Of a stretch of DNA of 64,000 nucleotides, positions 19,069-28,528 are shown one piece after another. The notes under the pieces were generated by a model, which was not told the origin of the DNA, made no database searches, and saw nothing but the letters and a program-made list of their open reading frames with translations. The stretch is taken from contig NZ_CYTW01000001.1 of the NCBI RefSeq assembly GCF_001458215.1, positions 1,674,001 to 1,738,000 on the forward strand. The letters run 5' to 3'. A program made the position numbers and the translations under genes. The number at the start of each line of letters is the position of its first letter. The first letter of the stretch is position 1. The DNA is from Shimia thalassica. GTDB lineage: Bacteria; Pseudomonadota; Alphaproteobacteria; Rhodobacterales; Rhodobacteraceae.

Positions 19069-21306
19069 GTGATCTCCCGCGCGAACACAAGTCACTGGAT
19101 CAAGTTCCGGCGTTTGCGCCGCCAACGCCGTGTGCAAAATATTGCCACTTGGGGTTTGGTGGGTTTGGGGCCGTTTCTGGCCCTCGCAACCTTTCTGATT
19201 TTGGGACCGGCAAATCAGGGTGCCTCCTCGCCTGCGCTGCGGGGCATTCTGCTTGCTGATATCGTTTACGTTCTGGCGGTGACCGCGCTGGTTGCGCAGC
19301 GTGTGGTGCGCATGATCGCATCGCGCCGCGAACAATCCGCCGGCTCGCGGTTGCACCTCAGGCTGACAGGGGCCTTTGCGATTCTGGCGCTGGTTCCGGC
19401 CGTGACGGTCGCCATCTTCGCAGGGCTTACCGTGAACATTGGCCTTGAGGGATGGTTTTCCGAACGCGTCAGTGGTGTGATCGAAAACTCTGTGTCGGCG
19501 GCGCAAGCCTATGAGCAAGAGCATGTTCTTGACCTCAATCAGGATGCTGATGCGCTTGCCGATTTCTTGAACGGCAACCGTCGCCAGACCTTTTTCCTGA
19601 CCGATGGTGATTTGCGGGTTCTGCTGACAGCGGCCCAAGCACAGGTGCAGCGTGGCCTGAAAGAGGCCTATATCATTGATGGCACAGGGGAAATTCGCGC
19701 GCGGGGCGAAGGGTCCTATCTGTTCAACTATGAAAAACCGACGCTTGAACAGATTGCCGAGGCCCGCGAAAAAGGCCGCACGACAATTCGCGATCTGGAA
19801 CAGCACGAGCTGCGTGCACTGGTGCGTCTTGATGCCTTTGTTGATCGGTTCATGTATATCAGCCGCGAGGTCGACGGCAGTATTTTCAACCTGCTGGATG
19901 AAACGCGCGAAACCGCAATTCTGTATCGTCAGCTTGAACAGGAACGTGGGCGCGTTCTGTTTGAATTCAGCATGATCTACCTTGGGTTTGCGGTCATCCT
20001 GATCCTTGCGGCGATCTGGATGGGGCTTTGGTTCGCCGAACGTCTTGCGCGCCCCGTGGGGCGCCTGACCAGTGCGGCCCAGCGTGTTGGTGACGGTGAT
20101 CTGGATGTGCAGGTGATCGAAGAAGACGGCGATGACGAGATCGCCATGCTCAGCCGGTACTTCAACCAGATGACCCGCCAGTTGAAAGGCCAGCGCCAGA
20201 CGCTTTTGGACAACACACGCCAGATTGAGCGCCGCCGCCGGATGTTTGATTCTGTTCTAAGCTCGGTCACTTCGGGCGTCGTTGGTCTGGATGATGTTGG
20301 CAAAGTGTCTTTTGTGAACCGGTCGGCAGAGCGTCTGTTGGATTGGTCGGAAGATCACCAAAGCATGGCAATCGCCGTGGCGGTGCCCGAGTTTGGACCG
20401 ATGTTTGAGGCATTGACCAAAGGGCCAGGCGAAGTTGCAAAGGAAGAGGTGCGTGTCACCCGCAGCGGGCGCGTGGAAAACCTGTTGGTGCGCATGTCGA
20501 CCCGTCGCCGGGAAGACGGCACGCTTGAAGGATACGTTGTGGCGTTTGATGACGTCACGGATCTTGTGACGGCCCAACGCATGGCCGCATGGGGCGACGT
20601 GGCACGCCGCATCGCACACGAGATCAAGAACCCTCTGACACCGATCCAGTTGTCGGCGGAACGCATCAAACGCAAGTTTGCAGGGCGGGTTGGCGAAGAC
20701 CGCGAGAAGCTGGAACAAATGACGGATGTCATCGTGCGCCAGACAAATGACCTGCGCCGGATTGTCGACGAGTTTTCGAAATTCGCACGGATGCCGGAAC
20801 CGGACAGGCGCAAGATCGACCTGATCCCTACGTTGGAAGGGATCATTCTGTTGCAGGAAAACGGCCAGCCGAACGTGCGTTTCGAACGTGACATTTGTGA
20901 GGGGCCTGTCTGGGCCGAGCTTGACGAGACCATGATTTCTCAGGCTCTGACAAATCTCATCAAAAACGCCGGGGAAGCTATTGAATCCCTAGAGGAAAAG
21001 GGCGTACCTGACGATCACGAACCGACGATACGGGTCGTGTCCGAACTGTTGGACCGACAGCTTGAGATCAGGATATCCGACAACGGCATTGGCCTTCCGG
21101 AGGATCGGGCCCGTCTGTTCGAGCCTTACGTGACAACACGTGACAAGGGCACCGGACTTGGGCTGCCAATTGTCAAAAAGATTATCGAAGAGCATGGCGG
21201 AAGCCTTGCTCTGCAAGACGCCGAGATATTCGGCAACAGTTTACATGCTGGCGCAATGGCCGTGATCCGGCTGCCCCTGATGGGTGCGCCGCAACAGGAA
21301 CAGTGA
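19069..21306 (+). CDS. ntrY: Membrane sensor histidine kinase NtrY
   Basis: A 745-residue inner-membrane kinase. The N-terminus has hydrophobic helices (LGPFLALATFLILG, LLADIVYVLAVTALVAQ, FAILALVPAVTVAIFAGL) and a fourth near YLGFAVILILAAIWMGLW. Then follow HAMP, PAS and HisKA with [26 protein letters not shown] and an HATPase domain (GTGLGLPIV). I chose the GTG at 19069, preceded by GAGG, which gives an N-terminus like other NtrY proteins; an in-frame ATG at 19024 has no clear ribosome-binding site and is the alternative. Partner of the NtrX immediately downstream, forming a second nitrogen/redox-responsive system. Confidence 0.92.
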   Translation: MISRANTSHWIKFRRLRRQRRVQNIATWGLVGLGPFLALATFLILGPANQGASSPALRGILLADIVYVLAVTALVAQRVVRMIASRREQSAGSRLHLRLTGAFAILALVPAVTVAIFAGLTVNIGLEGWFSERVSGVIENSVSAAQAYEQEHVLDLNQDADALADFLNGNRRQTFFLTDGDLRVLLTAAQAQVQRGLKEAYIIDGTGEIRARGEGSYLFNYEKPTLEQIAEAREKGRTTIRDLEQHELRALVRLDAFVDRFMYISREVDGSIFNLLDETRETAILYRQLEQERGRVLFEFSMIYLGFAVILILAAIWMGLWFAERLARPVGRLTSAAQRVGDGDLDVQVIEEDGDDEIAMLSRYFNQMTRQLKGQRQTLLDNTRQIERRRRMFDSVLSSVTSGVVGLDDVGKVSFVNRSAERLLDWSEDHQSMAIAVAVPEFGPMFEALTKGPGEVAKEEVRVTRSGRVENLLVRMSTRRREDGTLEGYVVAFDDVTDLVTAQRMAAWGDVARRIAHEIKNPLTPIQLSAERIKRKFAGRVGEDREKLEQMTDVIVRQTNDLRRIVDEFSKFARMPEPDRRKIDLIPTLEGIILLQENGQPNVRFERDICEGPVWAELDETMISQALTNLIKNAGEAIESLEEKGVPDDHEPTIRVVSELLDRQLEIRISDNGIGLPEDRARLFEPYVTTRDKGTGLGLPIVKKIIEEHGGSLALQDAEIFGNSLHAGAMAVIRLPLMGAPQQEQ

Positions 21307-21330
21307 CGTTGAACGAGGTGGGGCAAGACC

Positions 21331-22743
21331 ATGGGTGATATTCTGATCGTGGATGACGAGCGCGATATTCGCGAGCTCATTTCCGATATTCTGGAAGACG
21401 AGGGTTATTCGACGCGACTTGCGGGGAATTCTGATGAGGCGATGAATCAGGTCACCTCCGAGGAACCCGCCTTGTTGATCCTCGATATCTGGCTGAAAGA
21501 CAGCAACATGGATGGCATCGACATTCTGAAGGTGGTCAAACGCGACCATCCGGATGTGCCGGTGGTCATTATCTCGGGGCATGGCAATATCGAAATTGCA
21601 GTCGCCGCGATCAAGCAAGGCGCTTATGACTTTATCGAAAAGCCGTTCAATATCGATCAGCTGCTGGTGGTTATCCGCCGTGCCATGGAAACCTCGAGGC
21701 TGCGTCGTGAAAATCAGGAATTGAAGCGACAGGATGGCAAACCCACCGAGATGATCGGGGAAAGCGCATCCTTCCGCACCATGATCGGACAGTTGGACAA
21801 GGTCACCAAATCCAACGGTCGGGTCATGTTGAGCGGCCCCGCTGGTGTCGGCAAGGAAATGGCCGCGCGCTATATCCACGCCAATTCCAATCGGTCCTCT
21901 GCGCCCTTTGTTGTTGTCAGCTGCGCGGGCATGGATCCGGACCGTGTCGAAGAAATGCTGTTTGGCCGTGAAAGCGCGGACCGCGGGATTGATCAAGGTC
22001 TGCTTGAGCAGGGCAACGGCGGCGTCATCTATTTCGATGAAGTTGCGGACATGCCGCTTGAGACGCAATCCAAAATCCTGCGTGTTTTGGTGGATCAGAA
22101 ATTCCAGCGCGTGGGCGGCAACGATCTCGTGCGGGTTGATCTGCGTGTGATTTCGTCCACCAGCCGCGATCTTGATGCGGAAATTCAGGCCGAGACCTTT
22201 CGTCAGGAACTGTATCACCGCCTGAACGTGGTCCCGATTCAGGTGCCTTCGCTGGAAGAACGCCGCGAAGATATTCCGCTTTTGGCCGGCTACTTCATTA
22301 CCGAATGTAATGACGCACAAGGCCTGCCTCTGCGCGAGTTGTCGGAAGAGGCCGTCGCCCTGATGCAGACAATGGTGTGGCCGGGCAACGTGCGCCAGCT
22401 CAAGAACCTGATCGAACGTGTTCTCATTCTTGGCGATGGCAATGGCCCCATCGAAAGCAAGGAACTTCCCGGCGAGGGGACAAGCAGCGAGGACGAAGGA
22501 CGCGTTGTTCTGTCCGGTGCGCTGGCGACATTGCCTTTGCGCGAAGCCCGCGAGGCATTCGAACGCGAATACCTGCTGACCCAGATCAACCGGTTTGGCG
22601 GCAATATCAGCCGCACGGCGAATTTTGTCGGGATGGAGCGCAGCGCGCTGCACCGCAAGTTGAAATCACTGGGTGTTGTTACGACAAACAAGGCTGGTGC
22701 ACGCGTCGCCCAGATGGAAAAACAAAACTCGGAAGAGGGGTAA
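21331..22743 (+). CDS. ntrX: Response regulator NtrX, AAA+ type without GAFTGA loop
   Basis: 470 residues. Receiver domain with phospho-acceptor Asp52 (LILDIWLKDSNMDG), AAA+ domain with Walker A GPAGVGKE (169-176) and Walker B VIYFDE (232-237), and a C-terminal Fis-type HTH (NISRTANFVGMERSALHRKLKSLG). The ELFG segment is present as EEMLFGRE near 207-214, but the following residues (SADRGIDQGLLEQ) replace GAFTGA, so classic sigma54 activation is unlikely. It lies 24 bp after ntrY. NtrYX influences nitrogen, redox and envelope genes in alphaproteobacteria. Confidence 0.95.
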   Translation: MGDILIVDDERDIRELISDILEDEGYSTRLAGNSDEAMNQVTSEEPALLILDIWLKDSNMDGIDILKVVKRDHPDVPVVIISGHGNIEIAVAAIKQGAYDFIEKPFNIDQLLVVIRRAMETSRLRRENQELKRQDGKPTEMIGESASFRTMIGQLDKVTKSNGRVMLSGPAGVGKEMAARYIHANSNRSSAPFVVVSCAGMDPDRVEEMLFGRESADRGIDQGLLEQGNGGVIYFDEVADMPLETQSKILRVLVDQKFQRVGGNDLVRVDLRVISSTSRDLDAEIQAETFRQELYHRLNVVPIQVPSLEERREDIPLLAGYFITECNDAQGLPLRELSEEAVALMQTMVWPGNVRQLKNLIERVLILGDGNGPIESKELPGEGTSSEDEGRVVLSGALATLPLREAREAFEREYLLTQINRFGGNISRTANFVGMERSALHRKLKSLGVVTTNKAGARVAQMEKQNSEEG

Positions 22744-22753
22744 CCCCCTTTTC
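22735..22753 (+). terminator. Weak hairpin at the ntrX stop, possible terminator
   Basis: GGGG (22737-22740), loop TAA (the ntrX stop codon) and CCCC (22744-22747), followed by CTTTTCC. Only four G-C pairs, so this is a tentative end of the ntr transcript ahead of the convergent lipoprotein genes. Confidence 0.3.
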
Positions 22754-22761
22754 CTGCGGGC

Positions 22762-23196
22762 CTAAAGCGGCTTGGTAAGGTCAACCAGAATCTTGCCGCC
22801 GCCGTCCTGTTTCACCGCACAGATCGACGGCGTGATGGCAGGAGAGTTCGACAGGGGCGCAAAGGATTTTCCCTTGATGTCTTCGGGTTTGCAATACGGG
22901 ATCGTGGTGCGCTGGTATCCGCGTTCCGTCATGCAACTGTTGACCGCGCTATAACGGCGCCCTTCGTTCGCGTCATAGGTTTCAACGCGGTGCCCGACGA
23001 CCCGTCCTCGTGAATCAAAGATCGGAATCCAGTCGTTGATGATCATGGGCGGAACCGTTTGCGCGGCAAAGGTGTTGCACTGGGCCTGATCCACATTTGT
23101 CTGGGTCGTGCTGGCGCCAACTTTGTACATTTGCGAATATTCGGTACAGCCGACCAGAGCGAAAACAGCCAGTCCCGCGATCATTCCGTGTCTCAT
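22762..23196 (-). CDS. Small lipoprotein, paralogue of the upstream gene
   Basis: A 144-residue predicted lipoprotein. The signal peptide MRHGMIAGLAVFALVGC ends in the lipobox cysteine (about residue 17). The mature part has KVGASTTQTNVDQAQC near the start, a CMTERGYQRTTIPYC segment and ends in ICAVKQDGGGKILVDLTKPL. The same features occur in the neighbouring 158-residue protein at 23220-23696, so the two are tandem paralogues. GAAGGAGATT precedes the ATG at 23196; a longer frame to 23280 is unlikely. Second gene of a two-gene unit inserted on the opposite strand between ntrX and trkA. Function unknown; anchored to the inner or outer membrane. Confidence 0.75.
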   Translation of the reverse strand: MRHGMIAGLAVFALVGCTEYSQMYKVGASTTQTNVDQAQCNTFAAQTVPPMIINDWIPIFDSRGRVVGHRVETYDANEGRRYSAVNSCMTERGYQRTTIPYCKPEDIKGKSFAPLSNSPAITPSICAVKQDGGGKILVDLTKPL

Positions 23197-23219
23197 TACA
23201 ATCTCCTTCGCAGGTACAG

Positions 23220-23696
23220 TTAGATCGGTTTTGACAAATCGACCAGTACAGGCCGCGCATCTTTCTGTGCGACAGCGCAAATATTCGGGGCAGGGGCCGG
23301 TGCACCGGTTGCGGGCGCGTATGAGGCTCCGCCAAGCTGATCATTTGTGCAAATGGGATAAACAACCGGCGTATAACCTTTGAGCCGCATACAATCGTTG
23401 CGGTGGGCGTTTCGCATCCCGGCGTTCACGTCAGTGGACCCCACATAAGTGACCCCAAGCCCCCAGCCGCCGTTGTAGTATCCCGTGCCATAATATCCGC
23501 CACTGGGATAGGTGGTCGGGAAATTTGCGGCGGGAAACAAACGGTTGGCTTCAAGACTGCATTCTGTCTGGTCACGTGACACCGCGGCGGTGCTGGCTCC
23601 GTTTTTGGCATAGGTCTGATAGGTGGTCGCACCACATCCCCCCAACACGACCAGAGCAAACACGGCACAACAAAAAGAACGCTTAAAGGCAGACAT
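23220..23696 (-). CDS. Small lipoprotein with Gly/Tyr-rich segment
   Basis: A 158-residue predicted lipoprotein with the lipobox in VLGGC (Cys about residue 21). It shares KNGAST..., CMRLKGYTPVVYPIC and ICAVAQKDARPVLVDLSKPI with the downstream paralogue, and carries an extra Gly/Tyr-rich stretch (SGGYYGTGYYNGGWGLG) in the middle. It is 23 bp upstream of the paralogue and co-directional, so the pair is an operon. I do not recognise a named family. Duplication followed by divergence is the simplest reading. Confidence 0.75.
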   Translation of the reverse strand: MSAFKRSFCCAVFALVVLGGCGATTYQTYAKNGASTAAVSRDQTECSLEANRLFPAANFPTTYPSGGYYGTGYYNGGWGLGVTYVGSTDVNAGMRNAHRNDCMRLKGYTPVVYPICTNDQLGGASYAPATGAPAPAPNICAVAQKDARPVLVDLSKPI

Positions 23697-23820
23697 CTCT
23701 GAACTCTCTGATATTGCATCAAAAGAAAGCCCGATATGCGCAGGGGGGTCAATGGTTGTATTTGACCTCGGGCGTGCCTTCTGTCATCCCTTGGCTCTGA
23801 AAACCCATCAGAGGAAGCTC

Positions 23821-25197
23821 ATGAAGGTCATTATCTGCGGTGCCGGTCAGGTCGGATGGCAGATCGCCCGACATCTATCTGGCGAAAAGAACGACGTCAC
23901 CGTCGTTGACAGCAATCCCGAACTTGTCAGCCGAGCCACCGATACCTTGGACGTACAGGGCATTGCGGGATTCGCAAGCTATCCCGATATTCTGGACAAG
24001 GCGGGCGCGCGCGATGCGGATATGATCATCGCGGCGACCTATTCCGATGAAGTGAACATGGTCACCTGTCAGGTGGCCCACTCGGTTTTTGCTATCCCGC
24101 GCAAGATCGCGCGTTTGCGCAGCCAGTCCTATCTGGATGCGATTTATTCCGATCTTTACCGGCGCGACCACATGCCTATCGACGTGGTGATCAGCCCCGA
24201 ACGCGAAGTGGCGGAAGCCGCGCTCAAACGACTGTCGGCCCCTGCCGCCTTTGACACCGAGACCTTTCTGGATGGTCGTGTGCAGATGCTGGGCTTGACG
24301 CTTGATGAAGAGTGTCCAGTGGTGAACACGCCTCTGCGACAGCTGACCGACCTGTTTTCGACGCTAAAGGCCGTGGTTGTCGGTGTGCGCCGCGAAGGCA
24401 CCTTGTTTGCACCCGAACCCAACGACCAGCTTTTCGTAGGCGACGAAATCTATGTCTTTACCTTTACCGAAGACGCAAACCGCACCATGGAAGTGTTCGG
24501 CAAAGATCAGAAAAAACAAGAACGCGTGATTTTGATCGGTGGCGGCAATGTCGGTCTGATGGTTGCACAGCAGCTTGAGAAACGCGCCGACCGTATTCGC
24601 GCCAAAGTGATCGAGAACAGCCGCGCCGTGGCCGAAGTGGCCGCCGAAGCGCTGGAACGCACAATCGTGTTGCATGGGGACGGTCTTGATTCCGCGATAT
24701 TGTCCGAAGCCGGGATCGACCGCGCAGATGCGGTTCTCGCGGTGACGGATGACGACAAGGTCAACATGCTAGCCTCGGTGCGGGCCAAATCACGCGGCTG
24801 TCCAATGGCGATTGCGCTGATCAACGATCCGACGTTGGTGCCGTTGATGAACCCTTTGTCGATTGATGCCTATATCAACCCGCGCGCCACTACGGTGAGC
24901 TCGATCCTGCGCCATATCCGCCATGGGCGGGTGCGCGACGTCTATTCGATCGGGGATGCCGAGGCCGAAATTATCGAGGCCGAAGTTCTGTCAACGTCGC
25001 CTATTGCGGGCCAACAGGTGCGCGATGTGGATTTCCCGGAAGGTGTGCTGATCGGCGCGATCCTCAAGGGAAAAGAAGTCATCAAACCCAAAGGGGGCAC
25101 CCGAATTGAAGAGGGCGACGTTATCGCGCTGTTTTCTTTGGCCAGTGATGTTCCAGAAGTCGAGCGCCTGTTGCAGGTCTCGATAGACTTCTTCTGA
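23821..25197 (+). CDS. trkA: Trk potassium uptake protein TrkA
   Basis: A cytosolic regulatory subunit of the Trk K+ uptake system that binds NAD(H)/nucleotides and gates TrkH. It has 458 residues with two RCK repeats: Rossmann motifs GAGQVGWQIA near residues 7-16 and GGGNVGLMVAQQL near 239-251, each followed by a TrkA-C subdomain. I chose the ATG at 23821, preceded by AGAGGAAG; the upstream in-frame extension to 23623 is not homologous and would overlap the lipoprotein gene. It lies 4 bp before trkH. Confidence 0.96.
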   Translation: MKVIICGAGQVGWQIARHLSGEKNDVTVVDSNPELVSRATDTLDVQGIAGFASYPDILDKAGARDADMIIAATYSDEVNMVTCQVAHSVFAIPRKIARLRSQSYLDAIYSDLYRRDHMPIDVVISPEREVAEAALKRLSAPAAFDTETFLDGRVQMLGLTLDEECPVVNTPLRQLTDLFSTLKAVVVGVRREGTLFAPEPNDQLFVGDEIYVFTFTEDANRTMEVFGKDQKKQERVILIGGGNVGLMVAQQLEKRADRIRAKVIENSRAVAEVAAEALERTIVLHGDGLDSAILSEAGIDRADAVLAVTDDDKVNMLASVRAKSRGCPMAIALINDPTLVPLMNPLSIDAYINPRATTVSSILRHIRHGRVRDVYSIGDAEAEIIEAEVLSTSPIAGQQVRDVDFPEGVLIGAILKGKEVIKPKGGTRIEEGDVIALFSLASDVPEVERLLQVSIDFF

Positions 25198-25201
25198 TAT
25201 C

Positions 25202-26719
25202 ATGCTGCTTGCTCTGTTCAGATTGCCGCTGTTTCTGTTGCTGATCGGGTTTTCCGGTCTGATCATGCTCATCCCTGCGGTTTATGCAGGGGTGCTGCAT
25301 GACCTGCACGAGGCGCGCAGCTTTTTCTATAGTGGTATTCTGACCCTGTTTGTCTTTTCCCTGATCGCTGTTGCCATGTCGGACACGGGCGAGCGTCCGC
25401 GCGCGCTGGACCATCTGGTGGCGGTTTTTCTGACGTTTACGGTTCTGCCGCTGGTTCTTGCATTGCCCTTTTGGGAAGGTCTGGCGACCACGACTTTCCT
25501 CAACGCCTATTTCGAAATGGTGTCCTGTCTGACAACAACAGGGGCCACGCTGTTTGACAATCCTGACCGATTGTCACCGTCATTGCATCTCTGGCGGGGT
25601 CTTGTTGGCTGGTTTGGCGGGTTGTTGATGTGGATTGCTGCGGTCGCCGTTTTTGCGCCGCTCACCTTGGGCGGATACGAGGTGACGGCGCGGCTCGCTC
25701 CCGGACAGTCGGGCTCACACGCGGGCCGGATTGAAACCGTAAGCGCCATGCGTCGTTGGCAACGCGGTCTGTTTGCTCTGTTTCCCATCTATGTCGGTCT
25801 GACACTGACGTTGTGGGTGTTGCTGCTGGTTCTAGGAGAGGACAGCCTTGCCGGTCTGATGCATGCCATGTCCGTCATGTCGACAAGTGGCATTTCCTCG
25901 ATCGGGGGCGTCGCCAACGCCAAATCCGGAATCGGGGGCGAAGTAGTCATGTTCCTGTTCTTGTTGTTTGCCTTATCCCGTCTGACCTTTTCGGCAGACA
26001 GCGGCGCCGTCAAACGGGACAACCTTTGGACAGACCCTGAATTTCGTCTTGGCATCCTGATCGTTCTGGCCATTCCGCTGTTTTTGTTCATGCGTCACTG
26101 GTTGGGCGCGTATGAGTTTGACGAACTGCAAAACGCCGCTGGTGCGGTGCACGCCGCATGGGGCGCGATGTTTACGGTTCTGAGCTTTCTGACCACAACG
26201 GGGTTTGAAAGTTCCGAATGGGTCACGGCCCAAGGGTGGTCGGGACTGTCGACGCCCGGCATGATTTTGCTGGGGCTGTCCATTGTGGGCGGTGGTGTTG
26301 CCACCACGGCAGGCGGGGTCAAGCTTTTGCGCGTATTTGTTCTGTATCTTCAGGGATTGGGGGAAATGCAGCGCCTTGTGCATCCGTCCATCGTGATAGC
26401 GGACAAGGGCGGCACGCGCCACATCCGGCGACAGGGGGCCCAGATCGCATGGGTGTTTTTCATGCTCTTCGCGATCTCTCTGGCCGTGGTTACCGTGATT
26501 TTGGCAGGCCTTGGGGCCAGCTTTGAAGACTCTTTGATCATGGCGATTTCCATGCTGACAACGACAGGTCCGCTGACCCAAGTGGCAGGCGAAGCTCCCA
26601 TTGATCTGATTGCGCAAAGTCCGTGGATCAAGCTGGTTCTGAGTGCGGCAATGGTGCTTGGGCGGTTGGAAACGCTCGGAATTATCGCACTTTTGTCACC
26701 CGAGTTGTGGCACAAATGA
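25202..26719 (+). CDS. trkH: Trk potassium uptake protein TrkH
   Basis: A 505-residue inner-membrane K+ translocating subunit with about ten membrane helices and re-entrant loops. Repeated selectivity-type sequences of the family are visible: VSCLTTTGATLFD, MSVMSTSGISSIGG, SFLTTTGFESSEW and ISMLTTTGPLTQVA. The end GRLETLGIIALLSPELW matches the conserved TrkH C-terminus. It lies 4 bp after trkA, so it is translationally close-coupled. Confidence 0.96.
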   Translation: MLLALFRLPLFLLLIGFSGLIMLIPAVYAGVLHDLHEARSFFYSGILTLFVFSLIAVAMSDTGERPRALDHLVAVFLTFTVLPLVLALPFWEGLATTTFLNAYFEMVSCLTTTGATLFDNPDRLSPSLHLWRGLVGWFGGLLMWIAAVAVFAPLTLGGYEVTARLAPGQSGSHAGRIETVSAMRRWQRGLFALFPIYVGLTLTLWVLLLVLGEDSLAGLMHAMSVMSTSGISSIGGVANAKSGIGGEVVMFLFLLFALSRLTFSADSGAVKRDNLWTDPEFRLGILIVLAIPLFLFMRHWLGAYEFDELQNAAGAVHAAWGAMFTVLSFLTTTGFESSEWVTAQGWSGLSTPGMILLGLSIVGGGVATTAGGVKLLRVFVLYLQGLGEMQRLVHPSIVIADKGGTRHIRRQGAQIAWVFFMLFAISLAVVTVILAGLGASFEDSLIMAISMLTTTGPLTQVAGEAPIDLIAQSPWIKLVLSAAMVLGRLETLGIIALLSPELWHK

Positions 26720-26844
26720 TGCGCTTGGCAGGGCGTGTTCTTCAAATAGGTACTTTTTGGGGTAGAAACTCTTAGGACAGCACTCCATACTCACTCAATA
26801 ATATTGCACCCGTGGCACCAAACAAGAACAAAGGCAAACGCGTG

Positions 26845-27084
26845 ATGGCTTCGGATCGACAAAATCTTCAAGATGCTTTTCTCAATCATGTTCGCAAAAC
26901 CAAAGTTCCCGTTACGATCTTTTTGATCAATGGCGTGAAACTTCAGGGCGTGATCACCTGGTTTGATAATTTCTGTGTACTGTTGCGCCGTGATGGGCAA
27001 AGCCAGCTTGTTTACAAGCATGCTATTTCGACCATCATGCCGGCCCAACCCATTAGCCTGTATGAAGGTGAAGACGCCTCTTGA
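26845..27084 (+). CDS. hfq: RNA chaperone Hfq
   Basis: A hexameric Sm-like RNA chaperone mediating sRNA-mRNA pairing. It has 79 residues. Sm1 spans [27 protein letters not shown] and Sm2 contains [13 protein letters not shown], the usual YKHA variant with the RNA-binding His. I chose the ATG at 26845 because the protein then begins MASDRQNLQ like other Rhodobacteraceae Hfq; a GTG at 26812 is an 11-residue-longer alternative. The stop shares one base with the hflX start (TGATG), the classic hfq-hflX coupling. Confidence 0.97.
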   Translation: MASDRQNLQDAFLNHVRKTKVPVTIFLINGVKLQGVITWFDNFCVLLRRDGQSQLVYKHAISTIMPAQPISLYEGEDAS

Positions 27085-28355
27085 TGGAGCATGACGCGCA
27101 GGTCACCCGTGCATGGGTCCTGCATCCCGATATCTACGGCGCAAATCAGCGCCGCGAGGCCTCTTTCGCTTTGGAAGAGGCCGTTTCGCTTGCTGATGCC
27201 CTTGCTGAAATCGAAGTGGTCGGATCAACCGTGGTCCGCCTTCCCAAAGCCCATGCCGGCATGTTGTTCGGGTCTGGCAAGATCGAAGAACTGAAAGGCC
27301 TGTTCGAGGCCAATGATGTCGAACTGGTCTTGATCGACGGGCCGGTCACACCTGTTCAGCAGCGCAACCTTGAAAAAGCGTGGAAGGTCAAACTTCTGGA
27401 TCGCACGGGTCTGATCCTCGAGATTTTCTCGGATCGGGCGCGGACGCGTGAGGGTGTGCTTCAGGTTGAAATGGCTGCGCTGTCGTATCAAAGGACACGC
27501 CTTGTGCGGGCCTGGACCCACCTTGAACGCCAAAGAGGCGGATTGGGGTTTGTTGGTGGTCCGGGGGAAACCCAGATCGAGGCCGACCGCAGGGCGATTG
27601 ATGACCAATTGGTGCGTCTGCGCCGCCAGTTGGCCAAAGTGGTGAAAACCCGTGAATTGCACCGCAAGGCCCGTGCAAAGGTACCGTTTCCCATTGTTGC
27701 GCTTGTTGGCTACACCAACGCCGGAAAGTCCACACTTTTCAATTATGTAACGGGTGCGGACGTGATGGCCAAAGACATGCTCTTTGCCACGCTTGACCCG
27801 ACAATGCGGGCCGTTCACTTGCCCGATGGGCCCGAAGTTATTCTGTCTGATACGGTGGGATTCATTTCGGATTTGCCGACCGAGCTGGTTGCGTCTTTCC
27901 GCGCCACGCTGGAAGAAGTTCTGGCCGCAGATCTGATCCTGCATGTGCGTGACATCGCGCATCCGGATTCAGAAGTGCAGGCCAAAGATGTGGAAGACAT
28001 TCTGACCTCTTTGGGGGTGGGCACCGGCACCAAACAACTCGAGATCTGGAACAAAATCGACCTTCTGGATGACGAGCGGCGCGAAGCCATGAACACGCGT
28101 GCCGCGCGCGATGACGAGATTTTCGCGATCTCTGCGGTGACTGGCGAAGGGTTGGAAGATCTCTTTGCCGCGATCACGACAGCCCTTGATGCAAAGCGCA
28201 CCGAAGAAGACCTGCATCTTGAGTTCTCTCAGGGAAAACACCGCGCCTGGCTGTTTAAGGAAGGCGTTGTTGAAAACGAAACCCAAGACGAAGACGGCTT
28301 TCATCTGCGTGTGCGCTGGACAGCTCGGCAGGCGAGAAAGTTCGAGGGCCTTTAG
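27084..28355 (+). CDS. hflX: Ribosome-associated GTPase HflX
   Basis: A 423-residue TRAFAC-class GTPase that binds and splits stalled ribosomes. The N-terminal HflX domain has the glycine-rich GGLGFVGGPGETQIEADRR. The G domain shows G1 GYTNAGKST, G3 SDTVGF and G4 NKID (IWNKIDLLD). The start ATG at 27084 overlaps the hfq stop by one base. Last gene of the trkAH-hfq-hflX run. Confidence 0.96.
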   Translation: MEHDAQVTRAWVLHPDIYGANQRREASFALEEAVSLADALAEIEVVGSTVVRLPKAHAGMLFGSGKIEELKGLFEANDVELVLIDGPVTPVQQRNLEKAWKVKLLDRTGLILEIFSDRARTREGVLQVEMAALSYQRTRLVRAWTHLERQRGGLGFVGGPGETQIEADRRAIDDQLVRLRRQLAKVVKTRELHRKARAKVPFPIVALVGYTNAGKSTLFNYVTGADVMAKDMLFATLDPTMRAVHLPDGPEVILSDTVGFISDLPTELVASFRATLEEVLAADLILHVRDIAHPDSEVQAKDVEDILTSLGVGTGTKQLEIWNKIDLLDDERREAMNTRAARDDEIFAISAVTGEGLEDLFAAITTALDAKRTEEDLHLEFSQGKHRAWLFKEGVVENETQDEDGFHLRVRWTARQARKFEGL

Positions 28356-28528
28356 TGCTTGTTTTGGGGCCACGTGCCGAGTGGCAATGGCAGCTTTGAG
28401 CCCAAAGTGGTAGATATTGAATGGAGAGCAGGAAGCCTTGACTGCGCGCATCGATTGCCTGCTTTATCGTGACAATATGAACCATGGCGCGCCAATAAGT
28501 TGCCGATATTCTGCCAAAAGGCTTTTTC

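Noticed and set aside
21241-22653. 470-codon open frame antisense to ntrX
   Set aside because: It mirrors a strongly conserved regulator gene. The frame stays open because of high-GC codon bias on the coding strand, and its translation has no recognisable domain.
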